From Nepenthes gracilis (taxonomy: Eukaryota; Streptophyta; Magnoliopsida; Caryophyllales; Nepenthaceae): a stretch of DNA of 64,000 nt. Location of the stretch: positions 12,074,021 to 12,138,020 of the forward strand of contig BSYO01000014.1 of assembly GCA_033239525.1 (NCBI GenBank). The letters run 5' to 3'. Numbering within the stretch: position 1 is the stretch's first letter; each line of letters starts with the position of its first letter. The notes under the pieces were generated by a model that did not search any database, had not been told where the DNA came from, and worked only from the letters and a program-made list of their open reading frames with translations. Shown here piece by piece: positions 47,600-60,000 of this stretch. Made by a program: the position numbers and the translations under genes.

Positions 47600-50500
47600 C
47601 CTGCGTCTGCTACTGCAAGTATCGTCTGAGGTGGATGGCGTTCCACGTTCGCGGAACCAGTTTTCCGTCCTGGCTCCGGAGTTTGTAGGCTCCGTTTCAC
47701 AGGACGGCGGAGACGAGGAAAGACCCTTCCCAATTAGGGGGAGCTTATTGCGGCCGGCCAGTTTGCCTGTAACCTCGATGCTTCACAGGATCAGGTCTCC
47801 CACATCGAATCGTCATGCCTTAACTTTTTTGTTGTAGTATCGAGCGATCCGATGTTGGTAGGCCACTGTCCGTACTCTAGCAGCATCATGGGCTTCATCT
47901 AACAAGTTTAAGTGCTCCCTGATTTTTTTGGAGTTAGCCAGTGGGTCGAAGGACTCCACTTTGAGACTTGGAAGCCTGATTTTGATCGGGATTACCGCCT
48001 CAATCTCGTAACAGAGACTGAAGGATGTCTCGCGCGTTGGTTCCTTTGGGGTTGTTCAATAAGACCAACGAACGGAAGGGAGCTCGTCCACTGCGTCCTC
48101 CAGCTTAGTTTTTAACCCGTGGAGCAGCGTTCGGTTTGTTATCTCCACCTGCCCATTTGCTTGGGGGTATGCCACCGAAGTGTGGACCAACTTGATGCCA
48201 AGGCTGGTGCAATACTTGGTGAAGTGTTTCCCCGTCAACTAGGTTCCATTGTCGGTCACAACGACCTCGGGACGCCGAACCTTACAGATGATGCTCTAGC
48301 GGAGGAACTCCAAGGCATTATGCTCTGTAATCTTAGCCAGTGGGACGGCTTCGACCGACTTAATGAAGTAGTCAATACCCATGATGATGAATTTCCTTTG
48401 CCCTGTGGCAATGGAAAATGGGCCGATAAGATCAAGCCCCTATTGCGCGAAGGGCCAAGGGGCCTTCAGATCTGCGAATGGCTAGTGGTGAAGGTTGCCG
48501 TGAAGCTGGCAACTTTCATAATTCTTCACAAACTCCAGCGCGTCTTTTTTCATCGAGGGCCAGTAATAGCCCTGGCACATGACCTTGAAGACCAAATTTT
48601 TTTCGCCAATGTGCGACCCACAGATCCCGAGGTGGACCTCGCTTAAAGCGTAGTCAGCCTCTTCGAGAGTTAGGCAGCGGAGGTATGGAGTTGAGTAGCC
48701 TCGGCGGTATAGCCGTCCGTTAACCACAGCATATCAGTCGGCTGTCTTCCTGACCCGTTTGGCCTTCTCCACATCCTCTGGCAATGATCTATCCGGGAGA
48801 TAGTTTAGGAAAGGCGTCATCTAGTTTTCCACTTAGAAAATCTGCATTGCCTCTCGCTTCTCAATGCTGGGAGCGTCTAGGATCTCCCGCATGTCCCTCG
48901 TATACTGTTCCGGGTTTTCGGCTGCAACGACTTTGGCCAGGTAGTCCGCCTTCCAATTTTTAGTTCGGGGAACGTGAACTAGGGTCAATTTGTCAAAACC
49001 CTAGGCGGCCTCCCTTGCCTTTGCCAAGTACTTGGCAAAGAGAGGATTGTTCGCCTCAAAGTCTCCGTTAACCTGGTTAATGATTAGCTCGGAGTCACTG
49101 TAAACTGCGAGTCCCTTAGCAGAGCACTCCTTGGCTAACCGCAATCCAGCTAATAGGGCCTCGTACACGGCAACGTATTAGTTGCCGGGAAATTGAGCCT
49201 GAGGGAGTATTTTTCCTCAAACCTGTCGAGAGTCGTAAGGACCACTCCAGCGCCACTGCCTGTGTCCGTAGACGATCCGTCCACATGGAGTTTTCATTCT
49301 GGAACTCCGACAAGCATTCCGCGCTTTCTTCGAGCTGTTCCTCGAGGACTGGGGTTGTAGTCTCAACAATGAAATCTGCCAGTACCTGTGCCTTTACAGC
49401 AGGCCTGGGCTAGAATTTGATGTCAAACTCGCCCAGCTCAATAGCCCATTTTACCAACCGTCCAGAAACGTCGGGTTTCTGGAGTATATTTTTCAGTAGT
49501 TTTTTCGTGATGACCACTATTCGGTGGGCTTGAAAGTAAGGCCTTAACCTTCGCTCGAAGAATATTAGTGCCAAGGCCAATTTTTCTGCTCGTGAGTAAC
49601 GGGTCTCAGGGCCGATCAACGTTTTACTTACGTAGTAGACCGGCTGCTGAGCGTCAGAGTCCTGGCACACAAGGACAGAACTGAGGGACACCTCTGATAC
49701 TGCTAAGTAAAGGTATAGCTCCTCTCCACCCTTGGGTGACACCAACAATGGCGGGCTGGTCAAATAATTGTTTCACTTCATGGAAGCGGTTTGGCATTCC
49801 GTTGTCCATTGAAACCCGTTGGATTTTGTTCCTCTAAGGGCTTTAAAGAAGGGCTGGTACTTGTCATCGGATTTTGCAAGGAAGTGAGACAGTGCTGCCA
49901 GCTATCCAGTCAATCGTTAGACGTCCTTTACTTTCTGTGGTAGAGTAATGTCGGCAAGTGCCTTGATCTTCTCTGGGTTTGCCTTGATCCCCTATTGGGA
50001 GATGATGAAACCTAAGAATTTACCGAAGACTACTCCGAATATACACTTAGTTGGATTCAGCTTCATGTGATGCTTATGGAGCACCTCGAATGACTCTTCT
50101 AGGTCGCGAATGTGGTCACTGCCGACCTTGCTCTTGACGAGCATGTCGTCGACGTAGACATCCATGTTACGACCAATTTGTTTTTCGAATATTTTGTTGA
50201 CCAGTTGTTGGTAGGTCACACCAGCGTTTTTAAGTCCAAAAGGCATTACTTCATAGCAGTAGGTGCCCTAATCGGTCATGAACGAGGTGTGCTCCTCGTC
50301 CTTCGGATTCATCTGGATCTAGTTGTAACCCGAATAGGCTTCCATGAAGCTTAGCAGCTCATATCCGGCCGTTGAGTCATCCAGTAGGTCGATCCTGGGC
50401 AAGGGAAAGCTGTCCTTTGGGCAAGCCTTGTTAACGTCGGTGAAATCGATACACATCCGCCATTTTCCGTTGCTTTTCTTTACTAAGACGATATTAGAGA

Positions 50501-51282
50501 GCCAGTCTGGGTAATTGACTTCTCTAATGAAACTTGCGTCCAGCAGCTTCTTCACCTCCTCTCGGATGGCGATTAGCTTTTCAACGGAGTGATTCCTCCA
50601 CTTCTACCTGACGGGTTTTTGGCCAGAGTCAAGCCCCAACTTATGGACCATTATCTCTGCTGGGATTCCAGGTATGTCTGCTGGAGTCCATGCAAAAAGT
50701 TCAGCGTTCCTTCGCAGGAACGCAACCAATTCATCGCGCAGTAGTCCGGTGAGTGAGCCGTCGATCTGTACACACTTTTCCGGCTCTTTTAGGTCCAATG
50801 GGATTAGATCTGTGGTTTCACCAGACTACGCTTGCTAAAGGGTTGTCTCGTCTCGATGGTCGAGTTTCCTAACTGTTCTAGTGCTTCCATTAGGGGCAAT
50901 CTGTGACATGTAACAGGTTCATCTAGTAACCTGGTCGTCCAGCACCTCCCCGATACCGTAGGGTGTTGGAAACTTCATTTTGAGGTGTGGAATTGAGGTA
51001 ACCACCCCAAGCGCTGTCAAGTATGGTCTGCCCAGTATGGCATTATACATTGAGGGTAGGTCGACCACCAGAAAGGTGAGTGTTCGACTTGTTGTTTTCG
51101 GATACGTACCCAAGGTAACCTCCAATTGGATAGTCCCTTGAACGGGCACAGGCTCGTTATTGAGGCCATATAATGGGCCATCAGCAGGTTTTAGTTGATT
51201 CTTTTTTAAGCCTAGTTTGAAGAACGCATCTAAGTAAAGCAAATTTATAGAACTTGTCATTATCAATGAACACTCGCTTCAA
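47600..51282 (-). pseudogene. Tat-C pol: protease, RT, two RNase H, integrase (broken)
   Basis: Minus strand. Protease about 51290-50919: the active-site Asp is followed by a frame change, so the DNG-type triad is broken; ILGRPYL is intact. RT 50798-49990: WRMCIDFTDVNKACPKDSFP, MPFGLKNAGVTYQ and catalytic YVDD are all present. RNase H 49763-49410. Part of a second, archaeal-type RNase H about 49350-48930. Integrase zinc-binding part 48727-48482; core end 48238-48056 with the catalytic-Glu context QANGQVEITNR preserved; C-terminal basic end to about 47600. Stops (for example near 50590, 50290, 49000) and a frame change before integrase. Makes no full polyprotein. Confidence 0.85.
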
Positions 51283-53073
51283 TTAGTAGTCAACACTACG
51301 ATCCGAAACGAGTGCGGATACAATGAGGGGATCAACATGGGGGAACATTACATGAGCTAAGTCATCATCACTGAAGCTGATAGTGTTGTTCGTCGTTCGC
51401 TGCTTCTTCCTCCCAGTCTGCTGTTCCTCGCCGCCAGATAGGTTTTTAGCAGGTCGAGCGGTAACCATGTTAACCACCCCTACTACAACCTGGTTTCGGG
51501 GAGGAGACTGCTCCTGCCCCTCTCTGCCAGTTGCTCCAGAGCTCTGTCTGGAACCCCTGACGAACTTGGTAAGGTGCCCTCTGCGAATCAACTCATTGAT
51601 CTCCCTCTGTAGTGTCTTGCAGTCCTCCGTTGTATGCCCAGCAGAGCGGTGGAAGTCACAGTAATTCGTCTGGTTCCCAGAGTCCTTTTTAGTGGTTTTG
51701 ACCACTTCAAGAACTTCTCTTCGCGAATCTGCATGAGGACGTTCGAGCGTGTGTCCGTCAGAGGCGTGAAGCTGGTGGGCCCGTAGTCTCTACGTTTCGG
51801 GGGCCCAGTCCGATGTTGCTTCTGGTAGGAGTGATCACTATCGCCGTACTTCCTTTTTCCCTCTCCAGGGAACAATTGAGGCTGATCCGCCTACTCTGGA
51901 CGTTTTGCCTCGTTAGCCTCCTCTGTTGCAGCATAGGCCCGGGTGATGGATTTCGCTTCCTAGATGGTTTGAGGATTCTTATGGGCTAGGCGCTTGAAGA
52001 AGTCCTCGTAGGTCAGCGCGGAGATGAAACTGCCTAGCTTCATCTCCTCAGTGATCTGGGGAATCCGCTTGGCCCCCACCATAAAATGATCCAGGAAGCT
52101 GATCCAGGATTCAGCTTCATCTCTCCCGGTTTCTACTTGATGTGGGAGAGATGCCACGGCTGCTTCTTTTCCCGCCGGCTCGAGGTATACTGAGCCAGGA
52201 CGAGATCCGTGAGCTCATGGAAGCTGCTGATGGTTCCTAAAGGGAGGTGATGAAACCAGATTCGAGCATCTCCCTTCAACGTGAGCGAAAAGTAGCGGCA
52301 CATCGTTGAGTCTTTCAACCCTTATAGACTCAGATAGGTGCCAAAGTGATCAAGGTGGTCAACCGGATCACTGCTTCCGTCGTATGAGTCAAGGGACGAC
52401 ATCTTGAACTTGGTAGGCAGTGGACGGCTCAGGATCTCCGATGTGAAAGGAGATCGGTCCAAGTCGATGGCGCGCTCTTCATCTTAGAACACATGGTTCA
52501 AGATTTTGTCCACTCGCGGATCTATGCGAATGGCATTTGCTGATCTTTTAGAGTTGAGGTAAGCCCTTAGCTCCGTCTTGTCTCTGGAGGGTTTAGCAGC
52601 CGGCTGCCTGCTGCCTCCAGCAGACCTGACAGTCCTAGATGCTCGCTCCTGGGCTGTATTTCTTTCTTCGACCCAAGAGTGTCGGGGATTTCTTCTCTCC
52701 AGACTTTCTTGTGAATTGTGCTCCCGGAGCATTCTTCAGGCCTGTTCTAGCCAGGAACGCTGGAGGAGGCTAGGACTGGCTTATTTTGGGATCTCTCAGG
52801 CCTTTTGACTGGCTTCTTTTTCCTCTTACCATCTTTTTTGGTGGGCGGTGTAGGGACGGCTGCCGGAAGAGCCGCCTGCAGTCGCTGCTCGTTCTGAGAG
52901 CAAAGTATTTGGAGCAGACATGTGTTAGCATATATCTGCTCCATTAGCTGTTGAAAATAGGGCACTAGTATTTCGCCCGTAGCCCCGTTGACCGTGGCAC
53001 CAGCAGCGTGGTCCTGGTCGGGGTTGGTGATGTCTCTAGCGGGATCGCTAACTTGGGCTCTGGTGTTCACCAT
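51283..53073 (-). pseudogene. Tat-C gag (broken)
   Basis: Starts MVNTRAQVSDPARD at 53073, 88 bases from the 5' LTR. A basic KKDGKRKKKPVKRPE stretch follows at about residue 80. Capsid segments at 52318-51960 (TLKGDARIWFHHLP). The nucleocapsid has a zinc-knuckle-like YCDFHRSAGHTTEDC with TLQREINEL (51705-51283). Two or more frame changes and stops between 52740 and 51710. Confidence 0.8.
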
Positions 53074-53141
53074 TGAGAATGTAGAATCAGACGGTGAAAA
53101 AGAGAGCGTTGTGTAGATTTGTGGTTGGCTTTTGTAAGCGT

Positions 53142-53159
53142 TTCCCACAGACGGCGCCA
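53142..53159 (-). other. Primer-binding site of Tat-C
   Basis: TGGCGCCGTCTGTGGGAA on the minus strand, one base from the LTR. Best preserved PBS of the four Tat copies; begins like tRNA-Asp complement sites of related elements, identity not proven. Confidence 0.8.
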
Positions 53160-53160
53160 A

Positions 53161-54165
53161 TGATGCGTCCTCAGATCCAAACTTCAAACAAATTCGGGCC
53201 GATCTTCTTGTCCTGGTTCCAGCCCCGTTCACTGAGTTTGGATCCTGCACACTACTAAAACGAACAGGAGGTCAGTGTGTCGGCGGAAAGTTGTCCCATC
53301 AAAAACACTCCAACGCTCAAGTCAGTAAACAACCTTTGAAATCTAAGAAGATTACTGGAACTAAGAATTGAAAGAGAGAGTGTGTGCAAGAGTGTGTAGA
53401 TCTCCAGATAAAAGAGAGGCAATGCCGTCTTCTTGAATCTAGATGGTGGGGAGGCAGTAAACGGCTGTCCGAAATACGTTTGTATGCCTTGGGTTTTTTG
53501 AGTGTCAGCAGAGAGTATGGAATTGTAAGTCTGTCTCTGTTGTTGTTGTGGGCGTTGTGTAAGTAAAAGCTTACGTGCCTTGAATGAGAATTCTAGGGCT
53601 TATTTATGGTTGACAAGGTGATCTCCCCCCTTTGGAAGGTATGATCCCCTGTGTTATTCTTAGTTGGCCTGCCTTTCAGAGTTGATGCCAGTTGCCAAAT
53701 GGACCAAGATAATTTTCTTCCACGGTGGTCAGTGGCTTTCCAAATTGCTTACATTCCTTCTGTGTATTTTACCGTTGGAGTGCCCCTATTGGCAGGAGAT
53801 TGAAAAAATCTTGCGCCTTCCTTATGAGAAGGGCGCCGATTTTGTCAATGTCCATTTTGGGAGCCAGTTGGGATCATGGAAGATACTGGGAGAGCTGTTG
53901 CTAGCCGTCTGATGGATCGTGGCCGCAAGTGGGTCAAGCTCGTAAAAAGCCTTTTATTTTCAGCTTATTGCTACAGTGATTCCGGTCAACGTTCGAGTTG
54001 ATCATCTGCACGCGAGTTAGCCGCCCGCTGGAGTCTAGACGGTCAACGCTGGCGTTGACCGGCTTGGGCCTTCGCGTTCTGTTGGGTCGTTTACGAGTTG
54101 ACCGTCCAGCAGGCTATTTTGGGCCTAAGTTGACTTGGGTCAGCCCATTTTCAGTATACCCATCA
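53161..54165 (-). repeat. 5' LTR of Tat-C (right copy)
   Basis: 1005 bases, TGATGCGTCC to CCCATCA, followed by the AAAAT duplication. Carries GGCTTATTTATGG and similar AT-rich strings; the transcription start is not assignable. Confidence 0.9.
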
Positions 54166-54170
54166 AAAAT

Positions 54171-54686
54171 AAAGCCAATTTAATTAATTCTTTTTTCTTA
54201 TAAAAAGAAATAATTCGAAAAGAATAAAATATATAAAAAAGATATTTATAAGTATTCTTTTTCTGTTTTTTTCATGACATTTGCAATTCCTATTTCCATT
54301 ATTAAAACGCATTGATTTGATCCGACTAAAGTGATTTATAATAGTGATAACTTAAAATTAAAAGACACACAACAGGCAAGCGCCGACAAAGTCCACAGGC
54401 TAGAAGCACCATACAGAAACAGGCAATGTATACGAGAATTTCAGGCGAATAAAGTATGATTAAATTTATCATAAATAAATTATTTAATTTTTTTAAAATT
54501 ATTTAATTTTGCTAGGGTATTGTTGAAGTTTTTACCAAATCTCATAATATATCAAGGATGATATATTATATCGAACATATATATAAAGTGATCTTATAAC
54601 GATACTAATAGTATTTTTTTTTTTGGTAAGTAATAATAATAGTAATTTTATTCCAAGAATTTAGATAACTAAAATTACAATAATAT
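54171..54686. other. Spacer between Tat-C and Tat-D
   Basis: AT-rich host sequence with a T-run at 54611-54625. Nothing recognisable. Confidence 0.6.
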
Positions 54687-55426
54687 TGATAGGTACAGAT
54701 ACCCAAGGCCCATATTAAAGATCCATCTCTCAAGAGTTTGACCCAAGTGCCACAGAGGCCCAAGAAGTTCAAGCGTCAGGGCTGGCCCACAAAGCACAAT
54801 GGGCTTGAAGTCCATTATAGCCCATGGACTCATGATGGGCCTCAGATGCTGCCCCACCTACAAAATCGGCATGCCAGAGATTTAGTGGCTAACATGTTAA
54901 ACTGTAAGAAGAATGATGGCCAGCAGAGCACGTGGCCCTGCAGATGAAATGTCACACCAGGAGGGCGTACACGCAACCCTCCTGACACGGCGAAGATGAT
55001 TTGCAGAGTTGATGGCAGGGTCTCTTGCACACGCAAACCCTATGTGAACTGCTCTCAATGGAAAGCTTAACCACTATAAATACCTTAATTGTTTACCAAA
55101 TAAAGGATCCAACATTTATTCTGACTAACCGTAATAGAGAGAGAAAGATAAGGCTCGTGTTGTAAGAGTGACTCCTTAGAATTTCTATACGCTTAGTCCT
55201 CAGCCTCTTATACTTGAGTGCACCTTGTAACCAAACACAAGATAATGAAATAGTTCTCGAACAAAAGTCCCGTAATTTTTTCTTCTCATTTAAGAGAAGG
55301 TTTTCTATGTAAAAACTCTCTGTGTATCAATCCACGTACTCTCTCTTTCCTCTCTCCGCACGGGTATTATTTGGTATTGCTACCAGATCCTCGTCCTTAT
55401 TAGAGTAAGGATCCGAGGACGCAACA
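54687..55426 (+). repeat. Left (5') LTR of Tat-D
   Basis: 740 bases from TGATAGG to GAGGACGCAACA, just before the PBS. CTATAAATACC at 55074 is a good TATA box, in the same relative place as in other plant LTRs. The left edge is inferred from the TG start, as no second LTR is available for comparison. Confidence 0.75.
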
Positions 55427-55428
55427 TT

Positions 55429-55446
55429 TGGCACCGTCTATGGGAA
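55429..55446 (+). other. Primer-binding site of Tat-D
   Basis: TGGCACCGTCTATGGGAA, two bases after the LTR. Same site as in Tat-C with two substitutions. Confidence 0.8.
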
Positions 55447-55497
55447 ACTTGATAAAAGGTCCAGCGTTTTCTTTTAAACACTCAAACCTTTCACAAA

Positions 55498-57053
55498 ATG
55501 GTAAACACCTGATGACAGACCAGTATTCCTATTTGAGAAGCATGCTTAGGTAGCAACAGCCCTGCACCCTGTACCAGAGTTGAGGATCATCCTAATCCTT
55601 ATGTGCGGGAGCTGGACCTGAGAATGGATGAAGTGTCCAGGGCCATCCAGAGCCTCTGTATGAAGATGGACGCGCTCATGAAGGAGGCGCCATTTAAGGC
55701 CTCCCAAACAAAGATGTCCCAGAAAAGGAGAAAGGGGAAGAAACACCCCAGCAAACATGCTGCTCAGCTCGAGGCTCTGCAAACACAGGTCACCTCAAGT
55801 AGCTGAGCTCTGTCACGTCTGCGAGGGTGCTTAGGCCCCCAGATACAGGAGGAAAGCCCAGAGAGGCGAAACCCTTGCTGTAATCGTGAGGGCCGAGAGC
55901 GCGCCGCTTAGGGCACGACCCCGATCGAAGAAGTACCCTCGAGGACTAGAAGCCGTCAAGGGCAATAAGATGCACAACACCCCTACAAGTTGAGGACTTA
56001 TCTCAATGAAAAAAAGATAACGGCATCGCCTCAAGTGGATGCTAAGCTCGACAGGGTATTTCGTCGAGTCTTTGGCGACAAAGAGGGAGGAGTTGCTGAG
56101 CTCCATAGATTTCCATTCATAACGGAGATTAGGACGAGAATGCTTTCCCCAAAATTCAAAATGTCAAACCTCGACGTCTACGATAGGAGTGCAAATCCAA
56201 TGGACCACTTGGATCGCTTCCGTGAGCATCTGAGCCTTTAAGGCTTGGATGAGTTGACGATGTGGCAGTGCTTTCCCTTAATACTTAAGGGAGACACGAG
56301 GATCTGGTTCTACGGGCTGCCATTGGACTCTATCTGCTCATTCAACGAGCTGGTAGAAGCTTTTCTCTCCCAGTTTGCCTCCAGTTGGAGAATGGAAAAG
56401 CAACCATAGTACTTTGTTCGTGTCAAGCAAGGGGCTAGGGAGAGCCTAAAAAGTTTTCTATCTCACTTTATATCCGAGGCTAGGCAGATCTCGAAGTTGA
56501 TTGATGGGGTCAAGCTAATTGTATTCCTGTCCGCATTGGAAGGAGGTAGCTTCTTCGAGCACCTCGTCCATAAGGGCCCGCAAACGTTCAGGGAGGCCAA
56601 GAGAATAGCGAGAACTTACATTGTAACTGAAGAAGCGAACGATACAAAGAGGCTTGTGTAGGTGGAGAGCCACCCTCCGAGGACAGCAGAAGGGAAAAGA
56701 AGGCATGAAGACCGACAAGGCTCCAAGGCGCCCAGGAAGCAACAGAAGCCTGAGCAGAACGTTTATAGGGAGTACAGACCCATCAATCTTATTCTCTTGA
56801 ATGACTCATGTACCAATATCCTGATACAGATTCGCGATGAGAAGTTTCTAAAATGGCCCATGGCACTAAAGAATCCTAAGGGTAGTTACTAGTCTAAATA
56901 CTGTCACTACCACCATTGTAGAGCCCATGGTACCGAGAACTGTCAGACATTGTAGAAAGAAATTGAGGAGCTGATCAAGGGAGGTCACCTCACCTGCTTC
57001 CTACAAAGACCGAGACAATCATCTGGAGCAGTAGAAGCAGGAAAGGTTGACTA
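55498..57053 (+). pseudogene. Tat-D gag (broken)
   Basis: ATG at 55498 gives MVNT and then a stop where Tat-C continues. One frame then covers most of gag: a basic KRRKGKKHPSKH stretch (about 55720), capsid 55990-56500 with GDTRIWFYGL, ASSWRMEKQP and LKSFLSHF, and nucleocapsid to about 57000 with LIQIRDEKFLKWP, CHYHHCRAHGTENC and TL, stop, KEIEEL. At least six in-frame stops, many TAG where other copies have CAG or TGG. Only stops, no large deletion. Confidence 0.8.
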
Positions 57054-57063
57054 ACCAAGAGTC

Positions 57064-60000
57064 AGAGTAGCCGCGGGGGTGGTCAACATGATTTTCACCC
57101 ATACGGTTAGAGATGGCGCTCAGGAGGATCTAGCGGCACAAGAATAAAAACCTTGGGTAGAGTTTAGGGATAAGGTCATTAGTTTTTGTAATGAAAATAT
57201 GGCCCATGTAACATCCCCCCATTCTGACCCCTGGTTGTACAGCCCTTGTTTATGACGGTAGCTTAGACTACCAGATAAAACGAGTATTTATTGACAATAG
57301 AAACTCACGCAATATTCTTTATCTTGACGCTTTCCTCAAATTAGGGCTCAAAAGAAGCCAATTGACTGTGATTGAAGGACCACTCTATGGGCTAGACAAC
57401 GAGCCGGTGCCTGTACAGGAAGTCATCCAACTGGAGATCACATTAGGGACCCATCCGAGGATGTCGTCAAAGATCCTATCTTTCCTAGTTATAGCTTCCC
57501 TTCAGTCTATAACGCGATCCTTGGAAGTCCTTGCTTGACCGCCTTCGGGGCTATTACCTCAATCCCACACTTATAGATGAAGTTTTCGACACTATACGGG
57601 ATTGAAAAAGTCCTCGGGGACCAGGCTGCAAGATAGACGTGCTACCTATCCCCGGTCACCTAGACTCCTCTTTCTCAGCCTATGGAAGACCCGGACTTCC
57701 ATGATGAGATGATATTACAACAAGCCGAGTCTGGAGAAGCCATCGATCGAGTCCCACCAGATCCTAGAAACCCAGAAAAGACTGTCAAGATAGGAAGTTC
57801 TTTGCCTCAAGCCTTCTGAGACCAGCTTGCCAGATTCATGCAGAAGAACTCAGACGTCTTTGCTTGGACTCCAAGTGTCATGTCAGGGATATCAACTAGA
57901 GTGATGGTCCGTAAATTGGGCCTAGATCCCTATCATAAGCCCGTTAGGCAGAAGATGAGAAACTATTCAGTGGAAAAGCTAGTGGCAATCTAGAAGTAAA
58001 GAAGCTTCTAGACGTAGCATTCATAAGGAAGGTACACTACCCAGACTGGCTGTCCAACACTATGATGGTTAAAGAAATAACGGAAAGTGGATGATATGTA
58101 TGGATTTCACAAATGTCAATAAAACATGCCCAAAGGACAGCTTTCCACTCCTGAGGATCGATTCGTTGGTAGACTTGACGTCCGGCCATGAGCTTTTAAA
58201 CTTTATGGACGCGTACTCAGGTTACAACCAAATTAGGATGAGTTCTGAAGACGATGAGCATACATTATTCATGACGGACCAAGGGACATACTGTTACAAA
58301 GTTATACCCTTCAGCCTCAAGAATGCTGGTGCTACTTATCAGAGACTTGTAAATAAAATATTCGAGGCCTAGATTGGAAGGAACATGGAGGTCTATGTGG
58401 ATGACATACTGTCAAAAGTAAAATAATCAATCATCACATCCAAGATCTGGACAAGACATTCAACGTCGAAAGAACATACCAAATGAAACTCAATCTAGCC
58501 AAGTGTACATTTGGAATTATGTCTAGAAAATTCTTGGGCTACATAGTTTTACACCGAGGGATTGAAGCAAACCCAGAAAAAATTAAGTCCATCCTTGACA
58601 TGAAACCCCCTTGGACAATGAAAGAAGTTCAGAAGCTCACTGGAAGGTTTGCAGTGTTGTCACGCTTCTTGGCTAAGTCGGCTGAAAAGTACTTGTCGTT
58701 CTTCAAGCCCTTAGAGGGACGAAGGATAACGGCTTTCAGTGGACGGCCGACTATGAAGAAGCCTTTTGAGGACTTAAAGGGTACTTATCAAACCCACCTT
58801 GTTGACTTCTTCCCAAATAGGCGAGGAGTTGTACTTATATCTTTTGGTTTCAAATAAAGCCTTGAGCTCAGCATTGGTTAGTCAGCAAACGGCAAGCAGC
58901 ATCCCGTGTACTATATCAACAAGATCTTTGTTGATGCTAAGACAAGGTATTTCCATGTAGAAAAGATGGCTCTAGGGTATGTGTATTCTGCTCAGAAATT
59001 GAGACTATACTTCCAAGCAAACTAAGTAGTCGTCTTGACCGACCAACCCTCAAGAGCGATTCTACAAAAACCAGAAACGTCGGGACAGTTGGTCAAGTCG
59101 GCAATTAAGTTGGATGAGTTTGACATAAAGTTACGTCTGCGGCCTACCTTAAAATGTCAAGCCCTAGTAGATTTTATCCTCGAAACCATAGTAGCAACTG
59201 AAGATTCCTTGGACAATTGTGGCACCGAGGACTTACATAACTCAACAACATAGGCTCTGCACGTGGACGACTCATCAATGAAGAAGGGTTGTGGAGTTGG
59301 CGTTGTGCTGAGGATGCCTGAAGGAACAGAGATAAAATATTCAATGGTCCTCGGATCCCCAACAACCAACAATGCGGCGGAGTATGAAACCCTACTTGCG
59401 GGACTACGATTGGCAAGGGAGTGCCCTGCCAAGGACTTGATTGCCTACAGTGATTCCGATCTGCTTATCAATTTAGTCTGCGGAAACTTCGAAGCCAATA
59501 GCCCACAACTATCCAAGTATTTCTCAAAGGCCTGCGAGGTTATGTCAACCTTTGAAAAGGTAGAAATGATCCATATCCTGCAGAAAGAAAATGCAAAGGC
59601 CGACTAGCTTGTAAAAGTGGCAGCTTCGGAGACCTCAGAGCAATATGCCCAAAGAATGTGCGAGGTCCTCAATAAACACAGTGTAGAAGATTCAGAGACA
59701 GAAGTGATGCAGGTATCTAATGTCAACAATTGGATGACCCCCTACCTTAGGTATTTGTCTAATGGGACACTACTCGAGGATGCAGAAGAGGCAAGGAAGG
59801 TGAAGAAGACGGCAGGGTGGTATACTATCATGGACGGCCGATTGTATCACCGAGGATTCTCTACCCCCTACCTAAGGTGCCTTACACCAGAAGAGGCTAA
59901 TTATACCCTCAGAGAGGTACACCTCGAAATTTGTGGAGCCCACATTGGGGGTAAGAACCTTGCATTCAAGCTAATGAGGTAAGGGTACTACTCGTCAACC

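Larger units (their letters stand above)
43204..54165 (-). mobile_element. Tat-C: full-length Ty3/gypsy Tat-lineage element
   Basis: Both LTRs (43204-44190 and 53161-54165) begin TGATG and end CATCA and are flanked by an exact 5-base duplication AAAAT (43199-43203 and 54166-54170). On the minus strand: 5' LTR, PBS, gag, protease, RT, RNase H, second RNase H, integrase, a short repeat block, then a plus-strand antisense gene, a minisatellite, PPT and 3' LTR. 10.96 kb. Structure is complete but every gene has stops or frame changes, so it could not move by itself. The order plus the antisense gene identify the Tat branch (Grande/Retand-like). Confidence 0.93.
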
